Numbered from the stretch's first letter, positions 9,266-17,798 are shown. The stretch is DNA of 64,000 nt from a bacterium SCSIO 12741 (GCA_024398055.1 CP073749.1:1612594-1676593); one strand, 5' to 3'. Notes: generated by a model from the letters alone, not told the origin. Made by a program: numbers and translations.

Positions 9266-10276
9266 TTAGTGGAGATAGGTGTATTCCCAGATCAAATCGT
9301 TGGCCTGGACCAATTCCGGTTTGATCTGAAAATAGAAGAGCTTTTGCTTTGATTTAACCTGCTTTTTCTCGCCCTTTCTGTTGGCCACTGAAAAGTCAGA
9401 TACCGCTTTGTATTTGGTTATCGTGTAGTACTTATACTTCTTTACCCTTTTCTTTTTAAGGTGAGAAAAAAGAGAGGCCGATTGAGTAGGGCTGGCTAAA
9501 TGAGTCACCCCAAACAATCGTTTTTTGAGCAAAACAGGCTCTGCAGATATAACCACCTGATAAGACCGAGAATCAAAATAGGTTCTCATACTATCGATCC
9601 GAATATCGCGGACCCAGGGTTGAATATTTCCCATTTTCTTGTGAAATCCTCCATCGGCCGGATAGAGCATTGGCCAAATTCCGTCGATTACTTTAGAGAT
9701 TTTGGCTTCGTCATAGCCCCTTTTCTTGTTGTGATCAGGCACATCAATGATAGAAGCGAAGGCATGAACCTGCTTTCCTTTGGCTTTCTTTTTCACGTAG
9801 GCCAATATCTCCAGGTACTTCTTGTTGTTATTCCCTCCCGAACGATTTATCCATTCCATATCCAGAACCAATCCCTGGTAAGGAACCTCCAACCGCATCA
9901 ATTCTTCTACCAGGTTATTGGTAATGCCCTCATGATCCTCATATAAGGCCTTAAAACCGTCCTTTCCATAGCTATCCATATACCAGAGGTGAACTTCTAC
10001 CTCTCGGCGATTTAAAGCCATGCAAAACGCCTTTAAGTTTTCCTGACTTTGAGAAGATTGGAAAAAGCCACCTCTTCCGAAGGGGTATTTACGCCCAAGG
10101 TGCAGTACCACCCGGTTGTATTTCTGTGAAATGGCCTCAGCCATATCCACCACCTGTTCTTGGGTATTGTTCTGGAAAGTTACTTGCACCAAGGAATCAT
10201 TTCCAAGAATTATTCCTTGCTGCCCATAGCTATTAAGGGTGCCAAAAAACAGAATGATGATAACCAGTCGCTTCAT
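9266..10276 (-). CDS. Exported TIM-barrel-like protein, possibly glycoside hydrolase 18-like
   Basis: A 336-residue protein with a signal peptide (cleavage near NSYGQ). Alternating strand/helix segments look like a TIM barrel: VVLHLGRKYPFG, VEVHLWYMDSYG, YQGLVLDMEW, QVHAFASIID and IDGIWPMLYPA. The LVLDMEW strand end resembles the DxxDxDxE strand end of GH18 chitinase-like enzymes, but only an Asp-x-Glu is seen, so activity is doubtful. The C-terminus is very Lys-rich (KKKRVKKYKYY). It starts just downstream of the exb terminator and ends 90 bases before the VWA gene. I cannot name the family with certainty. Confidence 0.5.
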   Translation of the reverse strand: MKRLVIIILFFGTLNSYGQQGIILGNDSLVQVTFQNNTQEQVVDMAEAISQKYNRVVLHLGRKYPFGRGGFFQSSQSQENLKAFCMALNRREVEVHLWYMDSYGKDGFKALYEDHEGITNNLVEELMRLEVPYQGLVLDMEWINRSGGNNNKKYLEILAYVKKKAKGKQVHAFASIIDVPDHNKKRGYDEAKISKVIDGIWPMLYPADGGFHKKMGNIQPWVRDIRIDSMRTYFDSRSYQVVISAEPVLLKKRLFGVTHLASPTQSASLFSHLKKKRVKKYKYYTITKYKAVSDFSVANRKGEKKQVKSKQKLFYFQIKPELVQANDLIWEYTYLH

Positions 10277-10296
10277 TTACTACCTCAAAAATGGGC

Positions 10297-10323
10297 AAAA
10301 AAAAAGCCCGCCGTAGGGCGGAC
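10297..10323 (-). terminator. Intrinsic terminator after the exbB-exbD operon
   Basis: On the minus strand GTCCGCC and GGCGGGC pair (six Watson-Crick pairs plus one G-U) around a 4-base loop, followed by nine U. It lies 26 bases past the stop of the short exbD at 10349 and just before the TIM-barrel gene, so it separates the exbB operon from the VWA part. Confidence 0.8.
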
Positions 10324-10348
10324 TCTCTTTTATCAGGTATGAATTTTT

Positions 10349-10816
10349 CTATTCCTTCTGCGCTTTTTCCATGGTGGAATAGGAAATCTTAAGGGCCTGT
10401 ACCTTTCTAAGCTCTTGCTTAACCTCGGTAACAATTCCCATTTCCGTTTCCCGATCCACTTTCATAGAAGTCGTCAACAAAGGAATTAATTGCTCGTCTT
10501 GTTCAGCTCTTTTCTGCTCGATGTAAGGACCTACATCAGCAGGAGAAGCGAAGGCGTCATTCAACTGAATCCTTGGAGTAGTACCATATTTAGCGGCATC
10601 TGTAGGAGAACCGATATAGATATAGTTAACCAAAGATTTGTTCTCCAGTTTCTTAATCTCCGTCGCTTCAGGTTGAGACATGTTCACCTTGAGCTCTACT
10701 TCCCGCATTACGGTAGAAACCATAAAGAAGAAAAGTAGCATGAATACAATATCCGGAAGAGAGGCGGTTGATACAGCAGGTGTATCTTTCGTTTTGCCTT
10801 GTTTAAACTTTGACAT
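10349..10816 (-). CDS. exbD: ExbD/TolR-family biopolymer transport protein (short type)
   Basis: A 155-residue single-pass protein with its membrane helix at about residues 19-38 and the proton-pathway Asp22 in SLPDIVF. A conserved periplasmic domain follows. It is the last gene of the set exbB, 4-TM protein, exbD, exbD and is followed by a terminator. Its start lies two bases after the stop of the long ExbD, so translation is probably coupled. Together with ExbB it should form the proton-driven motor that energises TonB-dependent uptake or a related envelope process. It is the paralogue of the protein at 5797-6240. Confidence 0.88.
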   Translation of the reverse strand: MSKFKQGKTKDTPAVSTASLPDIVFMLLFFFMVSTVMREVELKVNMSQPEATEIKKLENKSLVNYIYIGSPTDAAKYGTTPRIQLNDAFASPADVGPYIEQKRAEQDEQLIPLLTTSMKVDRETEMGIVTEVKQELRKVQALKISYSTMEKAQKE

Positions 10817-10818
10817 GT

Positions 10819-11406
10819 TTAGTTTCCTCCAATATCTTTAGGTTCAGCCTCGGAAATTCTTTGTGGATAAACCGAACGAACTGCTTTTACTCGTTGCTCA
10901 TCTTTAGCAGCAATCAAAGCATCGTAAGATTTTCCGAATTTCTCTTTTGCCAATTCATCTCTCAACTCGTTGTATGCCCGGGCCAATTCGTTTTGAACCT
11001 GGATATACATGTTGTAAGATGTTCCGTTATCATTCTGAAGAGAAATAACCTGCTTTGAAACCTCCACATTTCCGAACAACGGAACTTCTTTCATGGATTT
11101 TTCAGGCAAGTTTTCGTCGTCGTATGGGTTTGCGATAAACTCCTTAGCTGCGTCTTTCAACTCACTAATGTCCATCAAGCTACCTTCGACCAGCAACTGG
11201 TCATTGGCATTTACCAGAACAACGAATACATTTCTTTCCTTGATTTCCGGTGGTTCTTCAATCTCATCCGGAAGCGGTGGTGGCAATTTTCTCGCCAAAC
11301 CGAAATCCGTATCCATGGTAGTTGTAACCAGGAAGAACACCAACAGCAGAAACGCAATGTCTGCCATCGAACTGGCGTTTATTTCGGGTGGATCTTTTTT
11401 AGCCAT
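10819..11406 (-). CDS. exbD: ExbD/TolR-family biopolymer transport protein (long type)
   Basis: A 195-residue protein with membrane segment [14 protein letters not shown] near the N-terminus and Asp16 as the expected proton carrier. A Pro-rich stretch ([14 protein letters not shown]) follows the helix, then a periplasmic domain containing QVISLQND and [20 protein letters not shown]. The C-terminus ([14 protein letters not shown]) matches the copy at 6252-6833 (IRKLCPMRISEATP). In Bacteroidota two unlike ExbD proteins commonly sit in tandem behind ExbB, as here. Which of the two contacts a TonB is not known from the sequence. Confidence 0.88.
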   Translation of the reverse strand: MAKKDPPEINASSMADIAFLLLVFFLVTTTMDTDFGLARKLPPPLPDEIEEPPEIKERNVFVVLVNANDQLLVEGSLMDISELKDAAKEFIANPYDDENLPEKSMKEVPLFGNVEVSKQVISLQNDNGTSYNMYIQVQNELARAYNELRDELAKEKFGKSYDALIAAKDEQRVKAVRSVYPQRISEAEPKDIGGN

Positions 11407-11424
11407 AACCTTTAACTATCTTAA

Positions 11425-11826
11425 TTATTTGGTAATACGCGCTACACCGGCGTAAACAATGCTCAATACCGAAACTCCGGTAAGGATGTACAAAATCCAA
11501 AGACCAGCACCACTCCAACGAATGGCTGTATCTGAAACCTCTGCAGGATATGAATCCAAACGTTCACCAGAGGACAGCACGTAACCCAGCACGACAACGA
11601 GTGCCAGTGCTCCTACCCCAATCAACATGTTTTTAATCGTATGTGGTTTGGCAGCCAATCCGGCTCCAAAGGCAACAAGGCCCAGCAACACACCGATAAA
11701 CATGAAGATGTATGAGGTCATCAACATGGCATTGTAACCTTCGAACCATACGCTACCTACGAATACGATAACGCCAATGATTAGAAGTACATACAGTACC
11801 ATTGATGAAATTTTTTCTGCATTCAT
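11425..11826 (-). CDS. Small four-helix membrane protein of the exb operon
   Basis: 133 residues with four hydrophobic segments (about 8-27, 34-56, 65-85 and 104-128) joined by very short loops. No catalytic or metal motif is visible. It lies between exbB (gap 11 bases) and the first exbD (gap 18 bases). The same small membrane protein is found at this position in other Bacteroidota exb operons, so it is probably an accessory of the ExbBD motor. Its role is unknown. Confidence 0.75.
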   Translation of the reverse strand: MNAEKISSMVLYVLLIIGVIVFVGSVWFEGYNAMLMTSYIFMFIGVLLGLVAFGAGLAAKPHTIKNMLIGVGALALVVVLGYVLSSGERLDSYPAEVSDTAIRWSGAGLWILYILTGVSVLSIVYAGVARITK

Positions 11827-11837
11827 CTTTAAGCCTC

Positions 11838-12722
11838 TTATTTATTAGCGTTTTGGTACTTGATCAAAAGGTCTACCAAAGAGATAGAAGCGTCTTCCAT
11901 ATCGTTTACGATGCTATCTACTTTAGATACGATGTAGTTGTAGAAAACCTGAAGAATCATCGCAACCAAAAGACCGGATACTGTAGTAATCAAAGCCACA
12001 CCAATACCGTTCGCTACAATTCCTGGAGAAATGTTGTTCGCTTCAGCAATCGCGTCGAATGCTTCAATCATACCCACAACCGTTCCGAAGAATCCGAGCA
12101 TCGGAGCCAGGGCGATGAACAATGAAATCCAAGAAAGACCTTTTTCCAAAAGACCCATTTGAACAGATCCATAAGAAACAACTGATTTTTCTACCATATC
12201 AAGTCCTTCAGACGCACGGTCTAAACCTTGGTAGAAAATAGAAGCTACAGGACCACGAGAATTGCGGCATACTTCTTTAGCAGCTTCAACACCACCGCTT
12301 TGAAGAGCTCCTTCTACATCGCTCAACAACTTCTTAGTATTAGAAGTAGAAAGAGTCAAGTAAAGAATTCTTTCAATACATACGGCCAATCCTAAAATCA
12401 AACAAATCAATACGAAGGACATAAAGAAAGGTCCACCCGCAATAAACTTGTCTTTAAGGATTTGGTGAAATGGCTTATCGCTTTCAGCGGCTTGCTTATC
12501 CTCTTCAGGACCCATTTTTTCAGCTTCAGTAGCAGTCGCAGCCGACTCCTCATTTGCCATTTGATCATCTTGCATCATATCAGCTCCAGCGTTTGCAGAA
12601 TCTGTGGTCTGCTCCACTGTAGCCGTGCTGTCATCGGCGGGATCACCTTGAGCAAATGAGCTTGTTACATAGCCAAAATTTAGCGTTGCAATAATGGCCA
12701 TCATTGAAAACAACTTGTTCAT
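11838..12722 (-). CDS. exbB: MotA/TolQ/ExbB proton channel family protein with N-terminal extension
   Basis: This 294-residue protein is the channel subunit of the ExbB-ExbD motor. Residues 1-25 look like a cleavable signal peptide (TSSFAQ). Residues 26-80 form an acidic, Ala/Gln/Met-rich periplasmic linker. Three membrane helices follow at about 98-118, 198-220 and 236-262, with the family signature GLLEKGLSWISLFIALAP and the GVALITTVSGLLVA pore helix. The signal peptide and linker make it longer than classical ExbB. It begins the minus-strand operon, 50 bases downstream of tRNA-Ser on the same strand. I saw no separate TAnnTTTG promoter in that gap, so readthrough from the tRNA is possible. 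Confidence 0.88.
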   Translation of the reverse strand: MNKLFSMMAIIATLNFGYVTSSFAQGDPADDSTATVEQTTDSANAGADMMQDDQMANEESAATATEAEKMGPEEDKQAAESDKPFHQILKDKFIAGGPFFMSFVLICLILGLAVCIERILYLTLSTSNTKKLLSDVEGALQSGGVEAAKEVCRNSRGPVASIFYQGLDRASEGLDMVEKSVVSYGSVQMGLLEKGLSWISLFIALAPMLGFFGTVVGMIEAFDAIAEANNISPGIVANGIGVALITTVSGLLVAMILQVFYNYIVSKVDSIVNDMEDASISLVDLLIKYQNANK

Positions 12723-12772
12723 ACCTGTTTTGATTTGAATTATTTAGTTTTTGTCATCATTGTTTTTCCTTG

Positions 12773-12859
12773 CGGAGAGAGAGGGATTCGAACCCTCGAG
12801 ACCCGTAAAGATCTACACGCTTTCCAGGCGTGCCATTTCAGCCACTCATGCACCTCTCC
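12773..12859 (-). tRNA. tRNA-Ser(GGA)
   Basis: 87 bases read on the minus strand. The acceptor arms GGAGAGG and TCTCTCC pair with one G-U, and the discriminator is G. The anticodon stem CACGC/GCGTG encloses loop CTGGAAA, giving anticodon GGA (plus-strand bases 12823-12825). The T-arm is GAGGG-TTCGAAT-CCCTC, and a long variable arm typical of serine tRNA is present. CCA is not encoded. Confidence 0.95.
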
Positions 12860-12967
12860 TCTAATCTTCTTCGGGCAGCCCCCGTAAAAGCGGGCGCAAA
12901 TTACAAAATTTTTACTTCACCGTACGTAACGGGCGATTTGTTTAATTTTTAGTTAATACTGCTTACC

Positions 12968-14914
12968 CTATTGTGTTTTTAGGCTTGGATCTATTTCAAA
13001 CGCTTTTTGATAGCAAGCGTTGGATTGCTCCGTTTTACCTTGATTCGCATAAGCCACTCCAAGATTTAGCCACAATCGAGCATTATCCGGATCCAGTTTA
13101 ATTCCTTGATTAAACATCTCAATTGCCTGATCTAAATGACCAAGTAGAGCGTGGGCAACGCCCAGTTTCTGCACATAATCCTTGTTTTGGGGATCAATTT
13201 GGTAGGCTTTTTCCAAGTAAGAGATGGCCTGTTCGGGTTTATTCATGTTCTTTCCGTACAACTCTCCAATCTTCTCAAGTATTGTGCCATTTTTTGGATC
13301 GTATTGCAAGTAGAGTAAATAGGCCTTTTCAGCTTCCGCAAACTTTCCATCTGCGGTAGCTTCCTGCCCTACGTATTCCAGATTGGTCATGGCAAAGGAA
13401 TAGCCCGGCGTCATCTTTAAGCAGTTTTCATAATAAACCAGTGCTGAAGCGTAATCTTTCAGCCCTGTATAAGCATTTCCCGAAAGCAGCATAGGGGCCA
13501 TGTAGGTAGGATATATTTCCAATGAACGGTGGAGATAATTTATTGCTTGGTTCAATTTTCGCGCTTTTTCTGTCGGGTTCCGTTCAATATCTGCTTCATC
13601 AATTAGGGCCAATCCAGCCGACATGTTGCACTTGGCACTGTTGGTGGATACTTCAACATCGGTCAATGCCAGGGTCGCATCCGTTTCCCAAGCCGGGTTT
13701 CTTACCCAGGTGACAATGCTATAGGCAATCACAATTCCAAGGAAAACGACGGCACGTAACTTTTCTGCTTTGATTTTCTGAAGGAAAAAAACACCCACAA
13801 AGCCAATGGAAAGAACGGGTAAATACAAAAACCGTTCATTCATAAAGGTACCAATGGGGAACAGCAGATTGGAATACAAAACAATTCCTCCCAGGTAAAT
13901 TCCAGAAACAATGGCCCAAATATTTCGCTTGATAACACCCCAAACAAATACACCGATTAAACAGAGGTGTGATATTAACCCGAGCCAAGCAGTCCATTCT
14001 CCCCAACCATAAATTGGAATTTGAGCAGGGTAATAGTCGTGAGTAAGTGGGTGTGGAATAACCAATAAATAGAGGTAACGGCTCAAGGTGTGAAAGATGG
14101 TCGCCAATTTCTCGCCCGGCTCAGCATAAAGAAATGGATTGTTCATCCACTCTTTGGCAATTTCTGTTTTGGCCGACCCCAATATCTGGTACCGCATACC
14201 TATATATATAAGCGTGGCCAAAATCAAGGTTCCGGATGCCATGGCCCATTTCTTTTTATCCAGATCCTTGAGCAGGATAAAAGTGATTAAAGGAATGAAA
14301 CCGGCAAATACTACGGACGACTCTTTGGAAAGAAGACTTAGAAAAAACAAAAAGCCTGAAGCTCCTAAAAAAATCCAGTTTGACTTTTCAAAAAAGCGCA
14401 ACACATAATAGAAAGCGGTTAACGCCAGAAAAGTTCCAAGTATTTCATCACGACTCTTAATGTTCGCCACTACTTCAGTATGTAGAGGGTTAGCCAAGAA
14501 GATTGCGGTAATGATAAAAGCGGGGGCCAAAAACCAAAGCCCTTTTTCCGGAGGAATTAGTCTGGATAAGATTAGAAACAACATCAAGCCTGTTAAGGCA
14601 TACAAAAGGATGTTGAAGAAGTGATACACCCCCGGAGAGTTTCCAAAAAACTCCCACTCCAAAGCGTGCATGGTCATGGACAGGGGGCGATATCGTCCAC
14701 CAGAAACCAAGTTCTTATCCTTACCAAAAAAACCGGTCATGCTATCATGGGTAAACAGGTCCCCGATTCCATCAATGCCTTTTTTAGTAAATGAATTGTT
14801 GGTGATTACAATCTTGTCGTCCAGCACAAAATCGTAGTTCAAGGTTTGGGCATACAGCAGAACTGCCAATAGGAGGACCGCTATTTTTCCTAAGTTTTGG
14901 CTTTGATTTTTCAT
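12968..14914 (-). CDS. TMTC-like multipass membrane protein with C-terminal TPR repeats
   Basis: A 648-residue protein with about ten hydrophobic segments in the first 430 residues, followed by five or more TPR repeats (for example YENCLKMTPGYSFAMTNL and DPDNARLWLNLGVAYANQG). The first periplasmic loop has FVLDD (Asp32/Asp33), matching the acidic pair after helix 1 in GT-C glycosyltransferases and in TMTC O-mannosyltransferases. The family therefore suggests a lipid-linked-sugar-dependent transferase or a relative without activity. The start ATG overlaps the asparaginase stop by four bases, so the two are co-translated, although no shared pathway is obvious. Confidence 0.75.
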   Translation of the reverse strand: MKNQSQNLGKIAVLLLAVLLYAQTLNYDFVLDDKIVITNNSFTKKGIDGIGDLFTHDSMTGFFGKDKNLVSGGRYRPLSMTMHALEWEFFGNSPGVYHFFNILLYALTGLMLFLILSRLIPPEKGLWFLAPAFIITAIFLANPLHTEVVANIKSRDEILGTFLALTAFYYVLRFFEKSNWIFLGASGFLFFLSLLSKESSVVFAGFIPLITFILLKDLDKKKWAMASGTLILATLIYIGMRYQILGSAKTEIAKEWMNNPFLYAEPGEKLATIFHTLSRYLYLLVIPHPLTHDYYPAQIPIYGWGEWTAWLGLISHLCLIGVFVWGVIKRNIWAIVSGIYLGGIVLYSNLLFPIGTFMNERFLYLPVLSIGFVGVFFLQKIKAEKLRAVVFLGIVIAYSIVTWVRNPAWETDATLALTDVEVSTNSAKCNMSAGLALIDEADIERNPTEKARKLNQAINYLHRSLEIYPTYMAPMLLSGNAYTGLKDYASALVYYENCLKMTPGYSFAMTNLEYVGQEATADGKFAEAEKAYLLYLQYDPKNGTILEKIGELYGKNMNKPEQAISYLEKAYQIDPQNKDYVQKLGVAHALLGHLDQAIEMFNQGIKLDPDNARLWLNLGVAYANQGKTEQSNACYQKAFEIDPSLKTQ

Positions 14915-15945
14915 GACTCTGTTAATTCTCCTCTCCAGGATTTCGTGAATCGTTCTGCCACTTCATGGTCTGGAAAATTAGCCAAAAGCACCATTAGTTT
15001 GGTCAATGCAGCTTCATAGGTCAAGTCCCTAGCTCCAATTACACCGGCGTGATGCAGCCTTGCACCATTTTCGTACCGGGTTTGGTCCACCATCCCTTGA
15101 GCACATTGAGTAACATTTACAATGATCTTACCTCGGTCCACCTCATCCTTCAAAAGTTTTAAAAGCTTGCGGTCATTGGGAGCTTGGCCTGAACCATAAG
15201 ACATCAGCATCAACGCACGAGTCTGTTCATTCTTAATGGTGGGTTCATAATAATCAGGAGACATTCCAGGAAAAAAGGGAAGTACTCCAATCCGATCGTC
15301 GTATTTGTCCAAAATAGACAACCCATTAGTTGAAGGCGGCAAAATTCGGCGATCGTAGAACAATATTTGAACTCCAGCTTCTGCTAAGGGCGCCATGTTT
15401 GGAGAGGAAAATGCATTGAGGTGTTGCGTACTCGATTTGTGTGAACGATTACCCCGAAATAAGAAACTATCAAAATAGATAGCCACCTCAGGAACCCGAG
15501 CTGCTCCCATGCTATTTTTTGAGGCCGCAATCTGAAGGGCTGTGATTAAGTTTTCCTTTCCATCGGTTCGAATCATTCCAATGGGAAGTTGAGAGCCCGT
15601 CAGAATAACGGGTTTGTCTAACTCGGGAATCATAAAACTAAGTGCCGAGGCAGTAAACGCCATGGTATCAGTGCCATGAAGAATAACAAAACCGTCGTAG
15701 TCATCGTATTTTTCCAGAATGACCCGTGCTAAATCTGACCACAATTGGGGTTGAACATCTGATGAGTCGATGGGTTCCCCAAACGAGCGGGTATGAATAT
15801 CAAAATTAAACCTGGCCAGCTCCGGAACGGCATGAATCAGATGATCCAACTCAAAGGGCTTGTGGCGTCCGGTTACCGGGTCCAAAATCATACCGATGGT
15901 ACCACCGGTGTAAATCATTAGGATTGATGGCTCCTTGCTATTCAT
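14911..15945 (-). CDS. ansA: Type I (cytoplasmic) L-asparaginase
   Basis: The 344-residue enzyme hydrolyses L-asparagine to aspartate and ammonia. Both catalytic motifs are present: TGGTIG at residues 13-18 with the nucleophile Thr16, and HGTDT at 90-94 with Thr92/Asp93. Later conserved segments include VILTGSQLPIG and NVTQCAQG. The absence of a signal peptide and the length fit cytoplasmic AnsA rather than periplasmic AnsB. It lies 33 bases after tatD and overlaps the next gene by four bases. Confidence 0.93.
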   Translation of the reverse strand: MNSKEPSILMIYTGGTIGMILDPVTGRHKPFELDHLIHAVPELARFNFDIHTRSFGEPIDSSDVQPQLWSDLARVILEKYDDYDGFVILHGTDTMAFTASALSFMIPELDKPVILTGSQLPIGMIRTDGKENLITALQIAASKNSMGAARVPEVAIYFDSFLFRGNRSHKSSTQHLNAFSSPNMAPLAEAGVQILFYDRRILPPSTNGLSILDKYDDRIGVLPFFPGMSPDYYEPTIKNEQTRALMLMSYGSGQAPNDRKLLKLLKDEVDRGKIIVNVTQCAQGMVDQTRYENGARLHHAGVIGARDLTYEAALTKLMVLLANFPDHEVAERFTKSWRGELTES

Positions 15946-15952
15946 AGGATGT

Positions 15953-15960
15953 CAATGGTA
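15953..15960 (-). promoter_or_regulatory. -7-like element before ansA
   Basis: TACCATTG on the minus strand has one mismatch to TAnnTTTG and lies seven bases before the ATG at 15945. It would give a very short or absent leader. No matching -33 TTG was recognised. Confidence 0.3.
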
Positions 15961-15978
15961 CGAATTTGTACCGTAATC

Positions 15979-16767
15979 TCAAAGTCTGAAAATTTCATTG
16001 GTGTTGCGCTCCGTTTGCTCTGCAACCACCGATATGTCAACCTCTTTGATATCTGCCAGCTTTTGTGCTACAATAGAAGTATAAGAGGGCTCATTTCTTT
16101 TACCTCTGTACGGGTGCGGTGCTAAATAGGGACTATCTGTTTCTAAGACTAAGTGCTCCAGGGAAATATTCTTAACTACCTTATCCAGTCCAGAATTCTT
16201 GAAGGTGAGAACCCCACCAATTCCGAGTTTAAAACCACCGTATTCCAAAATATGCTGAGCCTGAGCCTCATTTCCGGTAAAACAATGAAAGATCCCAAAG
16301 AGGCGATCATCATTCAATTCATCTACCAAATCAAATATTTCGTCGAAAGCTTCCCTTACATGAATGATAATTGGAAGGCCAAGCTCCTTTGCCCACTCAC
16401 ACTGCACTCGAAACGCCTCCTGCTGCTGGGCAAAAAAAGACTTGTCCCAATACAAATCCAGGCCAATTTCTCCCACTCCAAACCAAGTTATATCACCTAA
16501 TCGACTTGGGTTAAAAAGGTCATTTTCAATGCGTTTTAGTTCTTCTCTATAATCCTCTTTAACCGAGCAGGGATGCAATCCCATCATCGGAAAAGTAAGG
16601 TCCGGGTATTTTTGGTTCATTTGAACCAATCTATCTGTATAGCCGGAATCAATGTTGGGCAAAAAGAATCTTTTAACCCCTTGTTCAACAGCACGTTGAA
16701 CTACATAATCACGATCCTCATCGAAGGCATCTGTATAAAAATGATTGTGCGTATCTGAAAGGTTCAT
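15979..16767 (-). CDS. TatD-family metal-dependent hydrolase (DNase)
   Basis: The 262-residue TIM-barrel protein carries the TatD metal ligands: HNH at 7-9, Glu100 in GVGEIGLD, His136 in IIIHVREA, His161 in FHCFTG and Asp211 in ETDSPYLAP. TatD enzymes are 3'-5' exonucleases or other metal-dependent hydrolases in DNA repair and quality control. The length is normal. It is divergent from the lipoprotein gene at 16884 and precedes ansA on the same strand. Confidence 0.93.
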   Translation of the reverse strand: MNLSDTHNHFYTDAFDEDRDYVVQRAVEQGVKRFFLPNIDSGYTDRLVQMNQKYPDLTFPMMGLHPCSVKEDYREELKRIENDLFNPSRLGDITWFGVGEIGLDLYWDKSFFAQQQEAFRVQCEWAKELGLPIIIHVREAFDEIFDLVDELNDDRLFGIFHCFTGNEAQAQHILEYGGFKLGIGGVLTFKNSGLDKVVKNISLEHLVLETDSPYLAPHPYRGKRNEPSYTSIVAQKLADIKEVDISVVAEQTERNTNEIFRL

Positions 16768-16846
16768 TTTTGTAGAGATTTTTGAATTGCCTGAAAATCA
16801 GCGAACTATCCGATACAGATGAAAAAAGACGGTATCAAATTATTCT

Positions 16847-16854
16847 TATTTTTG
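16847..16854 (+). promoter_or_regulatory. -7 element for the lipoprotein gene at 16884
   Basis: TATTTTTG fits TAnnTTTG exactly. The transcript would start near 16859, which lies inside the longer reading frame and therefore supports the GTG at 16884 over the ATG at 16782. No good -33 TTG is visible. Confidence 0.5.
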
Positions 16855-16883
16855 CTTGGTTTTTAAACTTAAATCAAATCAAA

Positions 16884-17798
16884 GTGCGTAATCCGCTAAA
16901 ATTTTATCTTCCTCTAACCTGCTTGATCTTTCTTGCTGCATCGTGCACGGATGGAACCAGCACCGACGAAACAAACACCCTTCCTGAGACCACCTTGGAC
17001 AGTGCGGAGATCAATGCCAGTGCCAAAGATCGTGTGAGATTTCAGCGCGCTAAGATTGTATTTTTTTCCTTGCCTTCCCCTATGGAAACTTCCCGTATTC
17101 TGAAAAAATCGGGAGCTATTTATAACAAGGAAAGCCTGAACGAGCCTGGGAACATTAACAACTACCAAACTTCTAAAAGCAAAGCCATCGCGTTGGGTAT
17201 CTACGTAGCCGATTTGAGTTATGCCAATGCGTTTGGGCAACAGCAAGATTGCTTCGATTATTTTTCTGCTGTTCGCTCTTTGTCGGATGACTTATCACTA
17301 AGTGGAGTATTTACCAAAGAGTTTATTGAAAAGGTAGATGAGCATATTAACAGTGAGGACTCCGTGCTCAAGTTTTTGTCTGAATCCTATTGGAAGGCCA
17401 ATACCGAATTAAAAGAAAATGACCGTGAAAGCCTTGCTGCACTAGTTGCCGCTGGTGGTTGGATAGAAGGGCTTTATATCGCCGTTTCGTTGGTGGGAAG
17501 TTCTGACGAAAATTCCATGATCGCCGAGCGAATTGCCGAGCAAAAAGGATCATTAAAACAATTGATCAAATACCTCAAATCATTTAAAGACCCTAAAAAC
17601 CTGAAGGAAGTACTAAATGATTTGGAAGAGTTGGAGGTATTGTTTGATGAAATTCAAACTACTTCGACACCAGCACAAGATTCTGTAGATGAGAATGGTG
17701 TGGCCGTTATTGGCTCAAAAATAAGCCATACCTACCCAGAAGGAGTGCTTCAAAAAATCATCGCTAAAACAACTGACATTCGGAAGAAATATGCCTAA
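16884..17798 (+). CDS. Predicted lipoprotein, unknown function
   Basis: The frame is open from an ATG at 16782, but only from the GTG at 16884 does the protein begin with a signal (VRNPLKFYLPLTCLIFLAASC), whose lipobox AASC gives a lipidated Cys. The -7 element at 16847 also supports this start. The mature part (about 280 residues) is mostly helical, with no motif I recognise. The segment KAIALGIYVADLSYANAFGQQQ is distinctive. The stop overlaps the following secreted-protein gene by eight bases, so the two are translated together and probably act together in the periplasm. Confidence 0.7.
   Translation: MRNPLKFYLPLTCLIFLAASCTDGTSTDETNTLPETTLDSAEINASAKDRVRFQRAKIVFFSLPSPMETSRILKKSGAIYNKESLNEPGNINNYQTSKSKAIALGIYVADLSYANAFGQQQDCFDYFSAVRSLSDDLSLSGVFTKEFIEKVDEHINSEDSVLKFLSESYWKANTELKENDRESLAALVAAGGWIEGLYIAVSLVGSSDENSMIAERIAEQKGSLKQLIKYLKSFKDPKNLKEVLNDLEELEVLFDEIQTTSTPAQDSVDENGVAVIGSKISHTYPEGVLQKIIAKTTDIRKKYA

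Noticed and set aside
16782-16883. ATG-started extension of the lipoprotein at 16884
   Set aside because: It would put 34 residues ahead of the signal peptide and contains the -7 element.
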